In this document: in pieces, positions 16,789-25,444 of the stretch
Layout: every line of letters begins with the position of its first letter
Position numbering within the stretch: the first letter of the stretch is position 1
Assembly: GCA_965117035.1 (NCBI GenBank)
Contig: OZ220748.1
Span: 806,001 to 870,000, forward strand
Source: CAZENU01 sp965117035
GTDB taxonomy: Bacteria; Chloroflexota; Dehalococcoidia; Lucifugimonadales; CAZENU01
Length of the DNA: 64,000 nt
Direction: 5' to 3'
Notes under the pieces: model-generated
Databases searched by the model: none
What the model saw: only the letters and a program-made list of their open reading frames with translations
What the model was told of the DNA's origin: nothing
Translations under genes and position numbers: made by a program

Positions 16789-17184
16789 TTGCCAATCACC
16801 CGGAACAACCACGAGGAAATATATCCGGCACGTCCGCACTACGTCCGCGCGATTCGCGCGGGGAATACGCTATACCTCTCCGGATGCACCGCGCACAACT
16901 CCGACGCCGAGGGCGGTCCCATACTCGAGCAGCTCCGCGTCACCCTGGACCGCATCGTGCGCATCGTGGAGGCGGAAGGCGGCTCCGCCTCCAGCATCGT
17001 GGCCATGACGACCTACGTCACCGACATGGCCAGCATGTGGCCGGTCGAGGGCGAACAGCTGCGCATCTGGGAGCACTTCTTCAAGGGCGACTGGCCGACG
17101 AACTCCTACATCGGGGTCACCGCGTTCGCCGAGCCGGGACTGGACGTCGAGATCACCGCCACCGCGGTCCTCGGAGACGAGTAG
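16789..17184 (+). CDS. RidA (YjgF/YER057c/UK114) family protein
   Basis: 131 residues from the TTG at 16789-16791, with GGAGGG 5 nt upstream; this gives the normal family length, whereas the upstream ATG at 16672 adds unrelated residues. Motifs: YVRAIRAGNTLYLSGCTA near residue 20, EQLRVTLDRIVRIVEAEGG near residue 50, MTTYVTDM near residue 75, and PTNSYIGVTAFAEPGLDVEI near the end. RidA hydrolyses reactive enamine/imine intermediates; the catalytic Arg of the archetype (R105 in the PxR motif) is not evident here (PTNSYIGV replaces it), so this may belong to a Rid2-7 subgroup without that activity. No clear operon partner. Confidence 0.85.
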   Translation: MPITRNNHEEIYPARPHYVRAIRAGNTLYLSGCTAHNSDAEGGPILEQLRVTLDRIVRIVEAEGGSASSIVAMTTYVTDMASMWPVEGEQLRIWEHFFKGDWPTNSYIGVTAFAEPGLDVEITATAVLGDE

Positions 17185-17242
17185 CGGCAGTCTCGCGGCC
17201 GGAGTCGCCATAGTGGGGAAGCGCATCAACCCCGCACGGCGC

Positions 17243-17257
17243 AACTGTTCAGAGTTG
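17243..17257. repeat. Solo IS66-type terminus
   Basis: AACTGTTCAGAGTTG equals 15 bases of the right terminal repeat of the IS66 element at 8116-9571. No transposase sequence adjoins it. The interval 17185-17487 holds no gene; it also contains GTGATCCGTGTGATTCGGTG at about 17298, resembling dispersed repeats seen in many environmental genomes. Confidence 0.5.
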
Positions 17258-17487
17258 GGACGCACGCGACCCTGCCGCCAGGGAACGTCTGAACCGTGAT
17301 CCGTGTGATTCGGTGATTGGGATGAGAGGGAGACGACAGGCGGAATGGCCCGCGTTCCTCTCAGCAACTCCAAACGGCGACTCCACACCGAATCGGAGAT
17401 GCTGCGTGCACGCGCCCGACCGAGTCGTCCTCGAACCGAGGGCGACCTCGGGTTGGCGACGCTTCCTGGGTGACACGGCTCCCCCTC

Positions 17488-17580
17488 CATTGTGTGATAC
17501 AGTGCGGTCGCAGCGGCCGTCCCGGCAACCTGTGCCATATCGGACAGAGGATATCCCGCTGGCCCACTGCCAGGCGACGC
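17488..17580 (+). repeat. Upstream box, copy 2 of a pair
   Basis: Related to 16568-16660: CCCTCCATTGTGTGATACAG ... CGGACAGAGGATATCCCGC ... CTGCCAGGCG. It ends 30 nt before the start of the first MDR dehydrogenase gene, so it is well placed to contain that operon's promoter or operator, though no consensus -35/-10 pair is convincing. Confidence 0.45.
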
Positions 17581-17610
17581 AGGCGTCGCACCCATCGAGG
17601 AGGCACCAAC

Positions 17611-18633
17611 ATGGCAGAGACGGGCAGGATGCTGTCGGTGGTCGATGGCGAGCGGGTCGTCGTCGAGACGTACGATGTCCCGGAGCCGGGGCCCGGCGAG
17701 GTGCTGGTCAGGGTCAACCGCACCCAGGTCAGCGCCGGCAGCGAGAAGGGACGGTTCCGCGGCGCCTCCGCGCCCGACCCGCGGACGCCCCTCGGCTACT
17801 ACCCGGAGCCGCCCGGATACACCGCCGCGGGACGCGTGCAGGCGGTCGGGCCCGGCGTGGAGGGATTCGAGACCGGCGACAGGGTGTTCGCCTTCGGCAG
17901 GCACCAGTCTCACCTGCTTGCACAGGTCGACCGCTACGGGGACGCCGGGTTGCGAAAGAACGTGCAGCGCATCGAATACGACGTCACCGACGAGCAGGCG
18001 TGCCTGTCGCGGCTCGGAGACGTAGCGCTGCACAGCGTCAGGCGCGCGGAGCTGCAGCCCGACGAGGCGGTCGCTGTATTCGGACAGGGCGTCGTCGGAC
18101 AGCTCATCGCGGCGTTCGCCCGCGTCTCCGGCGCGTACCCCATCATCGCGGTGGACCTGGACGACGGCAGGCTCGAGCTGTCGAAGACCAGCGGCGCGAC
18201 GCACACCGTGAACGCCGCGAAGGAGAACGCCGTGGAGGCCGTGGAGGCGATCACGGGAGGCGGGGCCGAGTGCGTCTTCCACGCCAACAGGGAGGCGCAG
18301 GTGCTCGCAGAGTGCGTCGACGCGGCCGGCTACGGCGGCAAGGTCATTCTCGTCGGCGCGACGCGCGGGCCCGCCAGCATCTACCTGAACAAGCTGCTGG
18401 TGCGCGAGATAGACCTCCGCGGGTCGCACTTCGTCAGCGACGTCCAGCAGCGCTACTGGAAGTGGACGACATCCCGCGACCGCAACGCCATCCTGCGCAT
18501 GATCGCCCACGGCGACATCAGCGTGGACCACCTGATCAGCCACGTCCTCAGGCCCGAGCAGGGTGACGAGGCCTACCAGCGCATCGTCGCGGGCCCAGAG
18601 GGCTGGATGGGCGTATTCTTCGCCTGGGACTGA
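17611..18633 (+). CDS. MDR-superfamily dehydrogenase, tandem copy 1
   Basis: 340 residues; ATG with GAGGAGG 7 nt upstream. N-terminal GroES-like domain (residues 1-140) and Rossmann domain with VFGQGVVGQLIAAFA near residue 155 and an acidic end of the second strand (VDLDDGRLEL), favouring NAD. The usual catalytic-zinc Cys in the first domain is replaced (RTQVSAGSEKG instead of CGTD) and GHE is replaced by PGYTAAGRV, so it probably works without catalytic zinc. Two downstream genes are close paralogues: about 25 differences to copy 2. Variable positions cluster near residues 100-113, likely a substrate loop. Cytoplasmic; substrate unknown, but family relatives act on sugar-like alcohols. Confidence 0.87.
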   Translation: MAETGRMLSVVDGERVVVETYDVPEPGPGEVLVRVNRTQVSAGSEKGRFRGASAPDPRTPLGYYPEPPGYTAAGRVQAVGPGVEGFETGDRVFAFGRHQSHLLAQVDRYGDAGLRKNVQRIEYDVTDEQACLSRLGDVALHSVRRAELQPDEAVAVFGQGVVGQLIAAFARVSGAYPIIAVDLDDGRLELSKTSGATHTVNAAKENAVEAVEAITGGGAECVFHANREAQVLAECVDAAGYGGKVILVGATRGPASIYLNKLLVREIDLRGSHFVSDVQQRYWKWTTSRDRNAILRMIAHGDISVDHLISHVLRPEQGDEAYQRIVAGPEGWMGVFFAWD

Positions 18634-18715
18634 CGCCATACGGGCAGCCGGACGGCGACAGGACTGGATGCGTGGATCCCAGAGGACTGGAGGCGGCGGA
18701 GGCGACCCGGAAAGG

Positions 18716-19072
18716 TCAAATCGGCAGCTTGGGTGCGGGAATCAGCGTGTGATTGGTAGTGTCCGCGATCAGGCCGAGGACCTGGAGGGTCGTGGCGCCG
18801 ATCAGGTACTGGTCCGATTCACCGAAGACCACTCGGTTCGTCGCTTCTCTGCCCTCGACGGTCAGGCGCGCCTCGCCGACCGGCAGCACCACAGGTCTGC
18901 CATCGGCAAGAGTGAACTCGATCTGTTCGTTGGGCTCGACGCCCACCTGTTCCCGCAGAACGGAGTCGGGAAGTACCGTGTACGTGGCGCCTGTATCAAC
19001 CAGCGCCTCGACCCAGCGAGTTGGCCCGCCGTTCCCGTCGCTCACGCCTACAGGGGCCGCGAATATACCCAT
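18716..19072 (-). CDS. Retropepsin-like clan AA aspartic protease
   Basis: 118 residues; ATG with AAGGAG about 10 nt upstream. The active-site signature is VEALVDTGATYTVLP near residue 22, where DTGA is the single aspartyl loop of retroviral-type proteases that work as dimers. The second family landmark is the hydrophobic-hydrophobic-Gly strand YLIGATTLQVLGL near residue 90. There is no signal peptide or membrane anchor. It lies on the opposite strand between MDR copies 1 and 2. The function of these small bacterial proteins is largely untested. Confidence 0.82.
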   Translation of the reverse strand: MGIFAAPVGVSDGNGGPTRWVEALVDTGATYTVLPDSVLREQVGVEPNEQIEFTLADGRPVVLPVGEARLTVEGREATNRVVFGESDQYLIGATTLQVLGLIADTTNHTLIPAPKLPI

Positions 19073-19179
19073 CCACAGAGTCTCCTTGCTCTCTATCGCA
19101 TACTAGTCTAGCCTGAGGTGGCGTCGGCGTCCAACCCACTTTGGGCCTCAGGCGTCACCCCGATCCGAGGAGTCGAAAC

Positions 19180-20205
19180 ATGGCTGAGACGGGCAGGATG
19201 CTGTCGGTGGTCGACGGCGAGCGGGTCGTGGTCGAGACGTTCGAGGTCCCGGAGCCGGGGCCCGGCGAGCTGCTGATCAGGGTCAACCGCACCCAGGTCA
19301 GCGCGGGCAGCGAGAAGGGGCGGTTCCGCGGCGCGTCTCCGCCGGACCCGAGGACGCCCCTCGGCTACTCGCCGAGGCCGCCGGGCTACACCGCCGCCGG
19401 GCGCGTGCAGGCCGTCGGGCCTGGCGTCGAGGGATTCGAGATCGGTGACAGGGTGTTCGCCTACGGCAGACACCAGTCCCACCTGCTTTCGAGGCTCGAG
19501 GATCCTGACGCCGACTCCGGGACGCGAAAGAACGTGCAGCGCATCGAGTACGACGTCACCGACGAGCAGGCCTGCCTGTCGCGGCTCGGAGACGTAGCGC
19601 TGCACAGCATCAGGCGCGCGGAGCTCCAGCCCGACGAGGCGGTCGCAATCTTCGGCCAGGGCGTCGTCGGACAGCTCATCGCGGCGTTCGCCCGCGTCTC
19701 CGGCGCGTACCCCATCATCGCGGTGGACCTCGACGACGGCCGGCTCGAGCTGTCGAAGACCAGCGGCGCGACGCACACCGTGAACGCATCGAAGGAGAAC
19801 GCCGTCGAGGCCGTCGAGGCGATCACCGGAGGCGGGGCCGAGTGCGTGTTCCACGCGAACAGGGAGGCCCAGGTGCTCGCCGACTGCGTCGACGCGGCCG
19901 GCTACGGCGGCAAGGTTGTGCTCGTAGGCGCGACGCGGGGGCCCGCCAGCATGTACCTGAACAAGCTGCTGGTGCGCGAGATAGACCTGCGCGGATCGCA
20001 CTTCGTCAGCGACGTCCAGCAGCGCTACTGGAAGTGGACGACCTCCCGCGACCGCAACGCAATCCTGCGCATGATCGCCCACGGCGACATCAGCGTGGAC
20101 CACCTGATCAGCCACGTCGTGGAGCCCGAGGAGGCCGACGACGCCTACCAGCGCATCGTCGCGGGCCCAGAGGGCTGGATGGGCGTATTCTTCGCCTGGG
20201 ACTGA
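19180..20205 (+). CDS. MDR-superfamily dehydrogenase, tandem copy 2
   Basis: 341 residues; ATG with CGAGGAG upstream; a longer frame to 19141 has no signal. Same domain order as copy 1, with IFGQGVVGQL as nucleotide site and the zinc-site residues missing in the same places. It differs from copy 1 mainly near residues 100-114 (SRLEDPDADSGT instead of AQVDRYGDAGL) and near the C-terminus (VVEPEEADD). The shared residues continue to the identical end GPEGWMGVFFAWD. It follows copy 1 after an antisense protease gene and precedes copy 3 by 56 nt. Confidence 0.87.
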   Translation: MAETGRMLSVVDGERVVVETFEVPEPGPGELLIRVNRTQVSAGSEKGRFRGASPPDPRTPLGYSPRPPGYTAAGRVQAVGPGVEGFEIGDRVFAYGRHQSHLLSRLEDPDADSGTRKNVQRIEYDVTDEQACLSRLGDVALHSIRRAELQPDEAVAIFGQGVVGQLIAAFARVSGAYPIIAVDLDDGRLELSKTSGATHTVNASKENAVEAVEAITGGGAECVFHANREAQVLADCVDAAGYGGKVVLVGATRGPASMYLNKLLVREIDLRGSHFVSDVQQRYWKWTTSRDRNAILRMIAHGDISVDHLISHVVEPEEADDAYQRIVAGPEGWMGVFFAWD

Positions 20206-20261
20206 CGCGGGCCACTCCCGATTCGGACACACGAGTCGCACGAGACCAGGGAGCCTCGAAC

Positions 20262-21284
20262 ATGGCAGAGACGGGCAGGATGCTGTCGGTGGTCGACGGC
20301 GAACGGGTCGTCATAGAGACGTTCGAGGTCCCGGATCCGGGGCCCGGCGAGGTGCTCGTCAGGGTCAACCGGACGCAGGTCAGCGCGGGCAGCGAGAAGG
20401 GCCGGTTCCGCGGCGCGTCGCCGCCGGACCCACAGATCCCCCTCGGGTACTGGCAGATCCCGCCCGGCTACACCGCAGCGGGCCGCGTGCAGGCGGTCGG
20501 GCCGGGCGTGGAGGGCTTCGAATCCGGCGAGAGGGTGTTCTGCTCGGGGAGGCACGCGTCGCATCTGGTCTCCCGTCTCGAGGACAGGGACGACGGCGGG
20601 ATGCGAAAGCGGGTGCAGCGCATCGTGTTCGACGTCACGGACGAGCAGGCCTGCTTCTCGCGCCTCGGAGACGTCGCGCTGCACAGCGTCAGGCGGGCCG
20701 AGCTGCAGCCCGACGAGTCGGTCGCCATCTTCGGACAGGGCGTCGTCGGACAGCTCATCGCGGCGTTCGCCCGCATCTCGGGCGCGTACCCGATCATCGC
20801 CATCGACCTAGACGACGGCAGGCTCGAGCTCTCGAAGGCCAGCGGCGCGACGCACACCGTGAACGCCGCGAAGGAGAACGCCGTCGAGGCCGTGGAGGCG
20901 ATCACCGGAGGCGGAGCGGAGTCGGTCTTCCACGCCAACAGGGAGGCCCAGTCGCTCGCCGACTGCGTAGACGCGGCCGGCTACGGCGGCAAGGTGGTGC
21001 TCGTTGGCGCGACGTACGGGCCGGTCAGCATGTACCTCACCAATCTGCTGAGACGGGAGATAAGCGTCCGGGGCTCCCACATGGTCAGCGACGTCGAGCA
21101 GAGGTACTGGAAGTGGACCACCTCCCGCGACCGCGACGCCGTCATGCGGATGATCGCCCACGGCGACATCAGCGTCGACCACCTCATCAGCCACGTCCTG
21201 CGCCCGGAGCAGGCCGACGAGGCCTTCCAGCGCATCGTCGCGGGCCCCCAGGACTGGATGGGCGTCTTCTTCGCCTGGGACTGA
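20262..21284 (+). CDS. MDR-superfamily dehydrogenase, tandem copy 3
   Basis: 340 residues; ATG with AGGGAG 7-8 nt upstream. The most diverged of the three: PQIPLGYWQIPPGY, RVFCSGRHASHLVSRLEDRD and YLTNLLRREISVRGSH replace the corresponding stretches of copies 1 and 2. The nucleotide-binding segment (IFGQGVVGQL) and the missing zinc ligands are the same. A Cys (FCSG near residue 96) appears where the other copies have FAFG or FAYG. The three genes probably arose by tandem duplication and may serve related substrates; copies 2 and 3 can be co-transcribed. Confidence 0.87.
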   Translation: MAETGRMLSVVDGERVVIETFEVPDPGPGEVLVRVNRTQVSAGSEKGRFRGASPPDPQIPLGYWQIPPGYTAAGRVQAVGPGVEGFESGERVFCSGRHASHLVSRLEDRDDGGMRKRVQRIVFDVTDEQACFSRLGDVALHSVRRAELQPDESVAIFGQGVVGQLIAAFARISGAYPIIAIDLDDGRLELSKASGATHTVNAAKENAVEAVEAITGGGAESVFHANREAQSLADCVDAAGYGGKVVLVGATYGPVSMYLTNLLRREISVRGSHMVSDVEQRYWKWTTSRDRDAVMRMIAHGDISVDHLISHVLRPEQADEAFQRIVAGPQDWMGVFFAWD

Positions 21285-21308
21285 CAAGGCGGCCTTTTGT
21301 AGACGCAA

Positions 21309-21362
21309 CCTCCACTCCCGACTCCCGACTCCCAACTATCCACTACTCACTATCCACTATTC
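21309..21362. repeat. Short degenerate tandem repeats
   Basis: Between MDR copy 3 and the M48 gene the DNA repeats the words ACTCCCG and ACTATCC several times (ACTCCCGACTCCCGACTCCC then ACTATCCACTACTCACTATCC). The composition is C/T/A-rich and unlike the neighbouring genes. Confidence 0.55.
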
Positions 21363-21409
21363 CCCCCGTGATTGTGTAGGATAGCCGCAGTCCCGGAGCG
21401 GGAGGCGAC

Positions 21410-22654
21410 TTGAACGAGTTCACGTTCATCATCCTGGCGGCGCTGGCGTTTGAGCTTGCTCTCGGCGTCGTGTCGGACTGGCTCAACCTGCGGGCGCTCG
21501 ACCCCGAGATGCCGGCGGAGCTGTCCGACATCTACGAGTCCGACGAGTACCGCCGGTCCCAGGAGTACACCCGGACGAAGACCCGGTTCGGGTTCGTGAC
21601 GGCGGCGTTCGACCTCGCCCTGCTGTTGGCATTCTGGTTCGCGGGCGGGTTCGACGCGCTGGACAGCGCCGCCGCGAGCGCCTGGGACCACCCGGTCGGC
21701 ACCGGGCTGCTCTACATCGGCGTCCTGGCTCTCGGGTACACGCTCGTGACGCTCCCGTTCGGCGTCTACGCCACATTCGGCATCGAGGAGCGGTTCGGGT
21801 TCAACAAGACGACGGCGCGGACCTTCGTCTTCGACAGGCTCAAGGGGCTGGGCCTCCTCCTCGCGCTGGGCGGCCCGCTTCTGGCCGTCGTGCTGGCCTT
21901 CTTCGAGTACGCCGGCGCCCTTGCCTGGGTCTACGGATGGTTGGCCGTCACCGTCTTCAGCCTCGTAATGGCGTTCGTCGCGCCGACCTGGATCATGCCC
22001 CTCTTCAACAAGTTCACGCCCCTGGAGGCGGGCGAGCTGCGGGACTCGATCCTCGACTACGCCCGCTCGGTCGACTTCACCGTCTCGAACATCTTGGTGA
22101 TGGACGGCTCGAAGCGCTCCAGCAAGGCCAACGCCTTCTTCACCGGCTTCGGACGCAACAAGCGCATCGCGCTCTTCGATACCCTGATCGAGAAGCACAC
22201 CACGGCGGAGCTGACGGCGGTCGTTGCCCACGAGATCGGCCACTACAAGCGGCGCCACGTGCCCCAGGGCATCGTTCTCGGAATCGCGACCACCGGGCTG
22301 GTGTTCTTCCTGCTGTCGCTGGTGCTGAAAGCGGACGGCCTGTACGACGCCTTCTTCATGGAGCGCCAGTCGACGTACGCCGGGCTCGTCTTCTTCGGCC
22401 TGCTCTACTCGCCGGTGCAGCTCGTGCTGTCGACCGCCAGGAAGATGCTGTCGCGGCGCCACGAGTACGAGGCCGACCGCTGGTCGGTCGACACGACGCA
22501 CGACCCGCGGGCCCTCGCCGACGGGCTCAAACGCCTGGCGGCAGACAGCCTCGCCAACCTCCAGCCGCACCCGCTGCACTCGTTCCTCAACGACACCCAC
22601 CCGCCCCTGCTCCAGCGCGTCCACGCGATAGAGCGCCACGGGGCAGGGCGGTAG
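21410..22654 (+). CDS. M48 family membrane metalloprotease (Ste24/CAAX-protease-like)
   Basis: 414 residues; TTG start 5 nt after GGGAGG. Several membrane spans lie around residues 3-22, 62-80, 98-122, 145-195, 285-310 and 325-342. The zinc site is complete: HEIGH at 274-278 and the downstream glutamate in HEYEADRWSV (351-360). The TTARTFVFDRLKG loop near residue 137 and the order of segments match the Ste24 branch rather than HtpX. In bacteria these proteases probably take part in membrane-protein quality control; prenylated substrates are not expected. It converges with the transhydrogenase operon across a repeat array. Confidence 0.92.
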   Translation: MNEFTFIILAALAFELALGVVSDWLNLRALDPEMPAELSDIYESDEYRRSQEYTRTKTRFGFVTAAFDLALLLAFWFAGGFDALDSAAASAWDHPVGTGLLYIGVLALGYTLVTLPFGVYATFGIEERFGFNKTTARTFVFDRLKGLGLLLALGGPLLAVVLAFFEYAGALAWVYGWLAVTVFSLVMAFVAPTWIMPLFNKFTPLEAGELRDSILDYARSVDFTVSNILVMDGSKRSSKANAFFTGFGRNKRIALFDTLIEKHTTAELTAVVAHEIGHYKRRHVPQGIVLGIATTGLVFFLLSLVLKADGLYDAFFMERQSTYAGLVFFGLLYSPVQLVLSTARKMLSRRHEYEADRWSVDTTHDPRALADGLKRLAADSLANLQPHPLHSFLNDTHPPLLQRVHAIERHGAGR

Positions 22655-22701
22655 CCGCGAGGAAATCGGCGGGCGCTCCACGGGTGACGACGGTCGCCTG
22701 A

Positions 22702-23730
22702 TGTCGTCCCGAACGGAGTGAGGGACCTGGGGCGGGGGCCGGTCGACGCACGGTGCAGGTCGCGAAGACCCCGCCCCAGGTCCTTCGGCTTCGCTCAGGG
22801 CGACAGGGCTGCCGCAGCCGCTCCGGGGGGACCGTTCTTGACGAGGCGTCTAGCGGCCACCTGCAGTTGCGACGTGACCGCCAACAATGTCGTCCCGAAC
22901 GGAGTGAAGGACCTGGGGCGGGGTCGACACGCGGCCTGGGTCGAGCGGCCCCCGCCCCAGGTCCTTCGGCTTCGCTCAGGACGACAGGGCTGCCGCGACC
23001 GCTCCGGGGGGTGGGCCGTTCTTGACGAGGCGTCTAGCGGCCACCTGTGATGGCTACATGCCCCGCACACAGTGTCGTCCCGAACGGAGTGAGGGACCTG
23101 GGGCGGGGGCCAGTCGACGCACGGTGCAGGTCGCGAAGACCCCGCCCCAGGTCCTTCGGCTTCGCTCAGGACGACAGGGCTGCCGCGACCGCTCCGGGGT
23201 TGCGCGCGATTCCTGATCAGGCATTTGGTGGCCCTGTGATGGCTGCGAGTCCGCCAACAATGTCGTCCCGAACGGAGTGAGGGACCTGGGGCGGGGGCCG
23301 GTCGACGCACGGTGCAGGTCGCGAAGACCCCGCCCCAGGTCCTTCGGCTCCGCTCAGGACGACAGCGCTGCCGCAGCCGCTCTTGGGGGACCGTTCTTGA
23401 CGAGGCGTCTAGCGGCCACCTGCAGTTGCGACGTGACCGCCAACAATGTCGTCCCGAACGGAGTGAAGGACCTGGGGCGGGGTCGACACGCGGCCTGGGT
23501 CGAGCGGCCCCCGCCCCAGGTCCTTCGGCTTCGCTCAGGACGACAGGGCTGCCGCGACCGCTCCGGGGTTGCGCGCGATTCCTGATCAGGCATTTGGTGG
23601 CCCTGTGATGGCTGCGAGTCCACACACAATGTCGTCCCGAACGGAGTGAGGGACCTGGGGCGGGGTCGACACGCGGCTTGGGTCGAGCGGCCCCCGCCCC
23701 AGGTCCTTCGGCTTCGCTCAGGACGACAGG
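22702..23730. repeat. Six-unit tandem array with a long GC-rich hairpin per unit
   Basis: Units begin TGTCGTCCCGAACGGAGTG at 22702, 22889, 23073, 23261, 23447 and 23630, with periods of 183-188 bp. Each contains GGACCTGGGGCGGGG paired with CCCCGCCCCAGGTCC about 35-45 nt later. The last unit is cut after CTTCGCTCAGGACGACAGG. Two loop types alternate (CGACGCACGGTGCAGG and CGACACGCGGCCTGGG). On the minus strand the edge reads GTCCTGAGCGAAGCCGAAGG, a motif known from dispersed repeats in many bacteria. The array lies between the convergent M48 and pntB genes; no protein-coding content is credible. The 47 bases before it (22655-22701) show nothing. Confidence 0.92.
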
Positions 23731-23747
23731 AAGCTGCCCGCGGCCTG

Positions 23748-25145
23748 CTAGAGGCTCTTGACCTCGTTGACGAGATCGGTGAGGGACTGGCGGGCGTCGG
23801 CGAAGAGCATGAGCGTGTTCTCCTTGTAGAACAACTCGTTGTCGAGGCCCGCGAAGCCGGGGTTGAGGCTGCGTTTCAGCACGAGCACGTGGCCCGCGCG
23901 GTCGACGTTCAGGATGGGCATGCCGTAGATGGGGCTGCCCGCGTTGTCCCTCGCCGCCGGGTTGACGACGTCGTTGGCGCCCACGACGAGCACCATCTCG
24001 GTCGAGTCGAACTCGTCGTTGACCTGGTCGAGGTCGTACAGCTTGTCGTACGGCACCTCGGCCTCCGCGAGCAGCACGTTCATGTGCCCCGGCATCCGGC
24101 CCGCCACCGGGTGGATCGCGTACTTGACCTCCACGCCCTTCTCCGCCATCAGGTCGCCAAGCTCCTTGAGCTGGTGCTGCGCCCGCGAGACGGCGAGGCC
24201 GTAGCCCGGCACGAAGATCGCCTTGCGGGCGTAGGCGAGCGATATCGCCGCGTCCGAGGCCGTCACCTCGCGGACCGTCTGGGGGCCGCCGGAGTCGCCG
24301 GCCGACGACGACGGGGCCGCGCCGAAGGCGCCGAACATGACGTTGACTATCGACCGGTTCATGGCCTTGGTCATGATGAGCGTGAGGATCATTCCCGCCG
24401 CGCCCACGAGCGCCCCGGCGACGATCAGGATCGGGTTGCCCAGCACGAACCCGGCGCTGGCAGCGGCGAGCCCTGAGTAGGAGTTCAGCAGCGAGATCAC
24501 GACCGGCATGTCGCCGCCGCCTATCGGGATGACCAGCAGCACGCCCAGCAGCAGGCAGGCGGCCGCGAGACCGGCGAACACCTCCAGCCGCGGGTCCGCG
24601 ATCGAGTAGCCCATCATCGCGAGCACGCCGAGGAACAGGAGGCCGCTGACGACGTTCTGCAGGGGGAAGGTGATGGGCCGGGTCGTCATCACCTCCTGCA
24701 GCTTGCCGAAGGCGATCAGGCTGCCCGAGAAGGTCACCAGCCCGATCAGGGTGCCGAGCATGATGGTGACGGCCACGTCGTTGGGTATGCCGTCGGCCGT
24801 GTCGCGCAGCCTGACGAACTCGGCCGCCGCGATGAGCGCCGACGCCCCGCCGCCAAGGCCGTTGAAGACGGCGACCATCTGCGGCATCGCCGTCATCCTG
24901 ATCGTACGCGCCAGGACCCCGCCGACGACCGCGCCGGCCACTATGCCCACGGCGATCAGCTCGTAGCTGACGATCGACTTGTCCAACAGCGTGACGACGA
25001 CGGCCACGAGCATCCCCGCGGAGGCGAGGACGTTGCCCGAGCGCGCGGTGGCCGGCGAGCTGAGACGCTTGAGGCCAAGGAAGAAGAGCGCGGCTGAGAC
25101 GAGATAGGCCCCGCCGATCAGCGTCTGGACGTCGAAGTCGATCAT
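23748..25145 (-). CDS. pntB: NAD(P) transhydrogenase subunit beta
   Basis: 465 residues, normal length. The first half (residues 1-270) is the membrane domain with about nine hydrophobic segments; the second half is the NADP-binding domain III, with FVPGYGLAVSRAQHQ near residue 310, HPVAGRMPGHMNVLLAEAEVPYD near residue 345 and LVVGANDVVNPAAR near residue 395, all standard for PntB. With PntA it couples proton flow to hydride transfer from NADH to NADP, supplying NADPH. Its ATG overlaps the TGA of pntAB by four bases. It is the last gene of the operon and faces the hairpin array. Confidence 0.96.
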   Translation of the reverse strand: MIDFDVQTLIGGAYLVSAALFFLGLKRLSSPATARSGNVLASAGMLVAVVVTLLDKSIVSYELIAVGIVAGAVVGGVLARTIRMTAMPQMVAVFNGLGGGASALIAAAEFVRLRDTADGIPNDVAVTIMLGTLIGLVTFSGSLIAFGKLQEVMTTRPITFPLQNVVSGLLFLGVLAMMGYSIADPRLEVFAGLAAACLLLGVLLVIPIGGGDMPVVISLLNSYSGLAAASAGFVLGNPILIVAGALVGAAGMILTLIMTKAMNRSIVNVMFGAFGAAPSSSAGDSGGPQTVREVTASDAAISLAYARKAIFVPGYGLAVSRAQHQLKELGDLMAEKGVEVKYAIHPVAGRMPGHMNVLLAEAEVPYDKLYDLDQVNDEFDSTEMVLVVGANDVVNPAARDNAGSPIYGMPILNVDRAGHVLVLKRSLNPGFAGLDNELFYKENTLMLFADARQSLTDLVNEVKSL

Positions 25146-25444
25146 CGGTCGCGGTCTCCGGCGTCTCGCCTGAACATGCGCAGCATGCGGTCGGTGACCA
25201 GGAATCCGCCGACGACGTTGACCGTCGCCAGCGCCACGGCGAACACCCCGAGCGCGACGCTGAGGGCGCCGCCGTCCTGGCCGGCCACGAGCAGCGCGCC
25301 GATGACCGCGATTCCCGAAATGGCGTTCGCGCCGGACATCAGCGGCGTGTGCAGCGTCGGCGGCACCTTGGTTATCACCTCGAAGCCGGCGAAGGCCGCG
25401 AGCACGAAGATGTAGAGCTGGATCAGGAGCGCGCTGTCGATCAC
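25142..25444 (-). CDS. pntAB: NAD(P) transhydrogenase alpha subunit, membrane part
   Basis: 100 residues; GTG start overlapping the pntAA stop by four bases (GTGA). Three to four hydrophobic segments carry the PntA-C-terminal signature: LQ..LYIFVLAAFAGFEVITKVP, HTPLMSGANAISGIAVIGAL and FAVALATVNVVGGFLVTDRML. In organisms with a three-subunit enzyme this small protein provides the alpha-side membrane helices that form the proton channel with PntB. No other role is likely. Confidence 0.95.
   Translation of the reverse strand: MIDSALLIQLYIFVLAAFAGFEVITKVPPTLHTPLMSGANAISGIAVIGALLVAGQDGGALSVALGVFAVALATVNVVGGFLVTDRMLRMFRRDAGDRDR

Noticed and set aside
22702..23730. CRISPR array
   Set aside because: The repeat unit is about 186 bp with little unique spacer and long inverted repeats; no cas gene is near.
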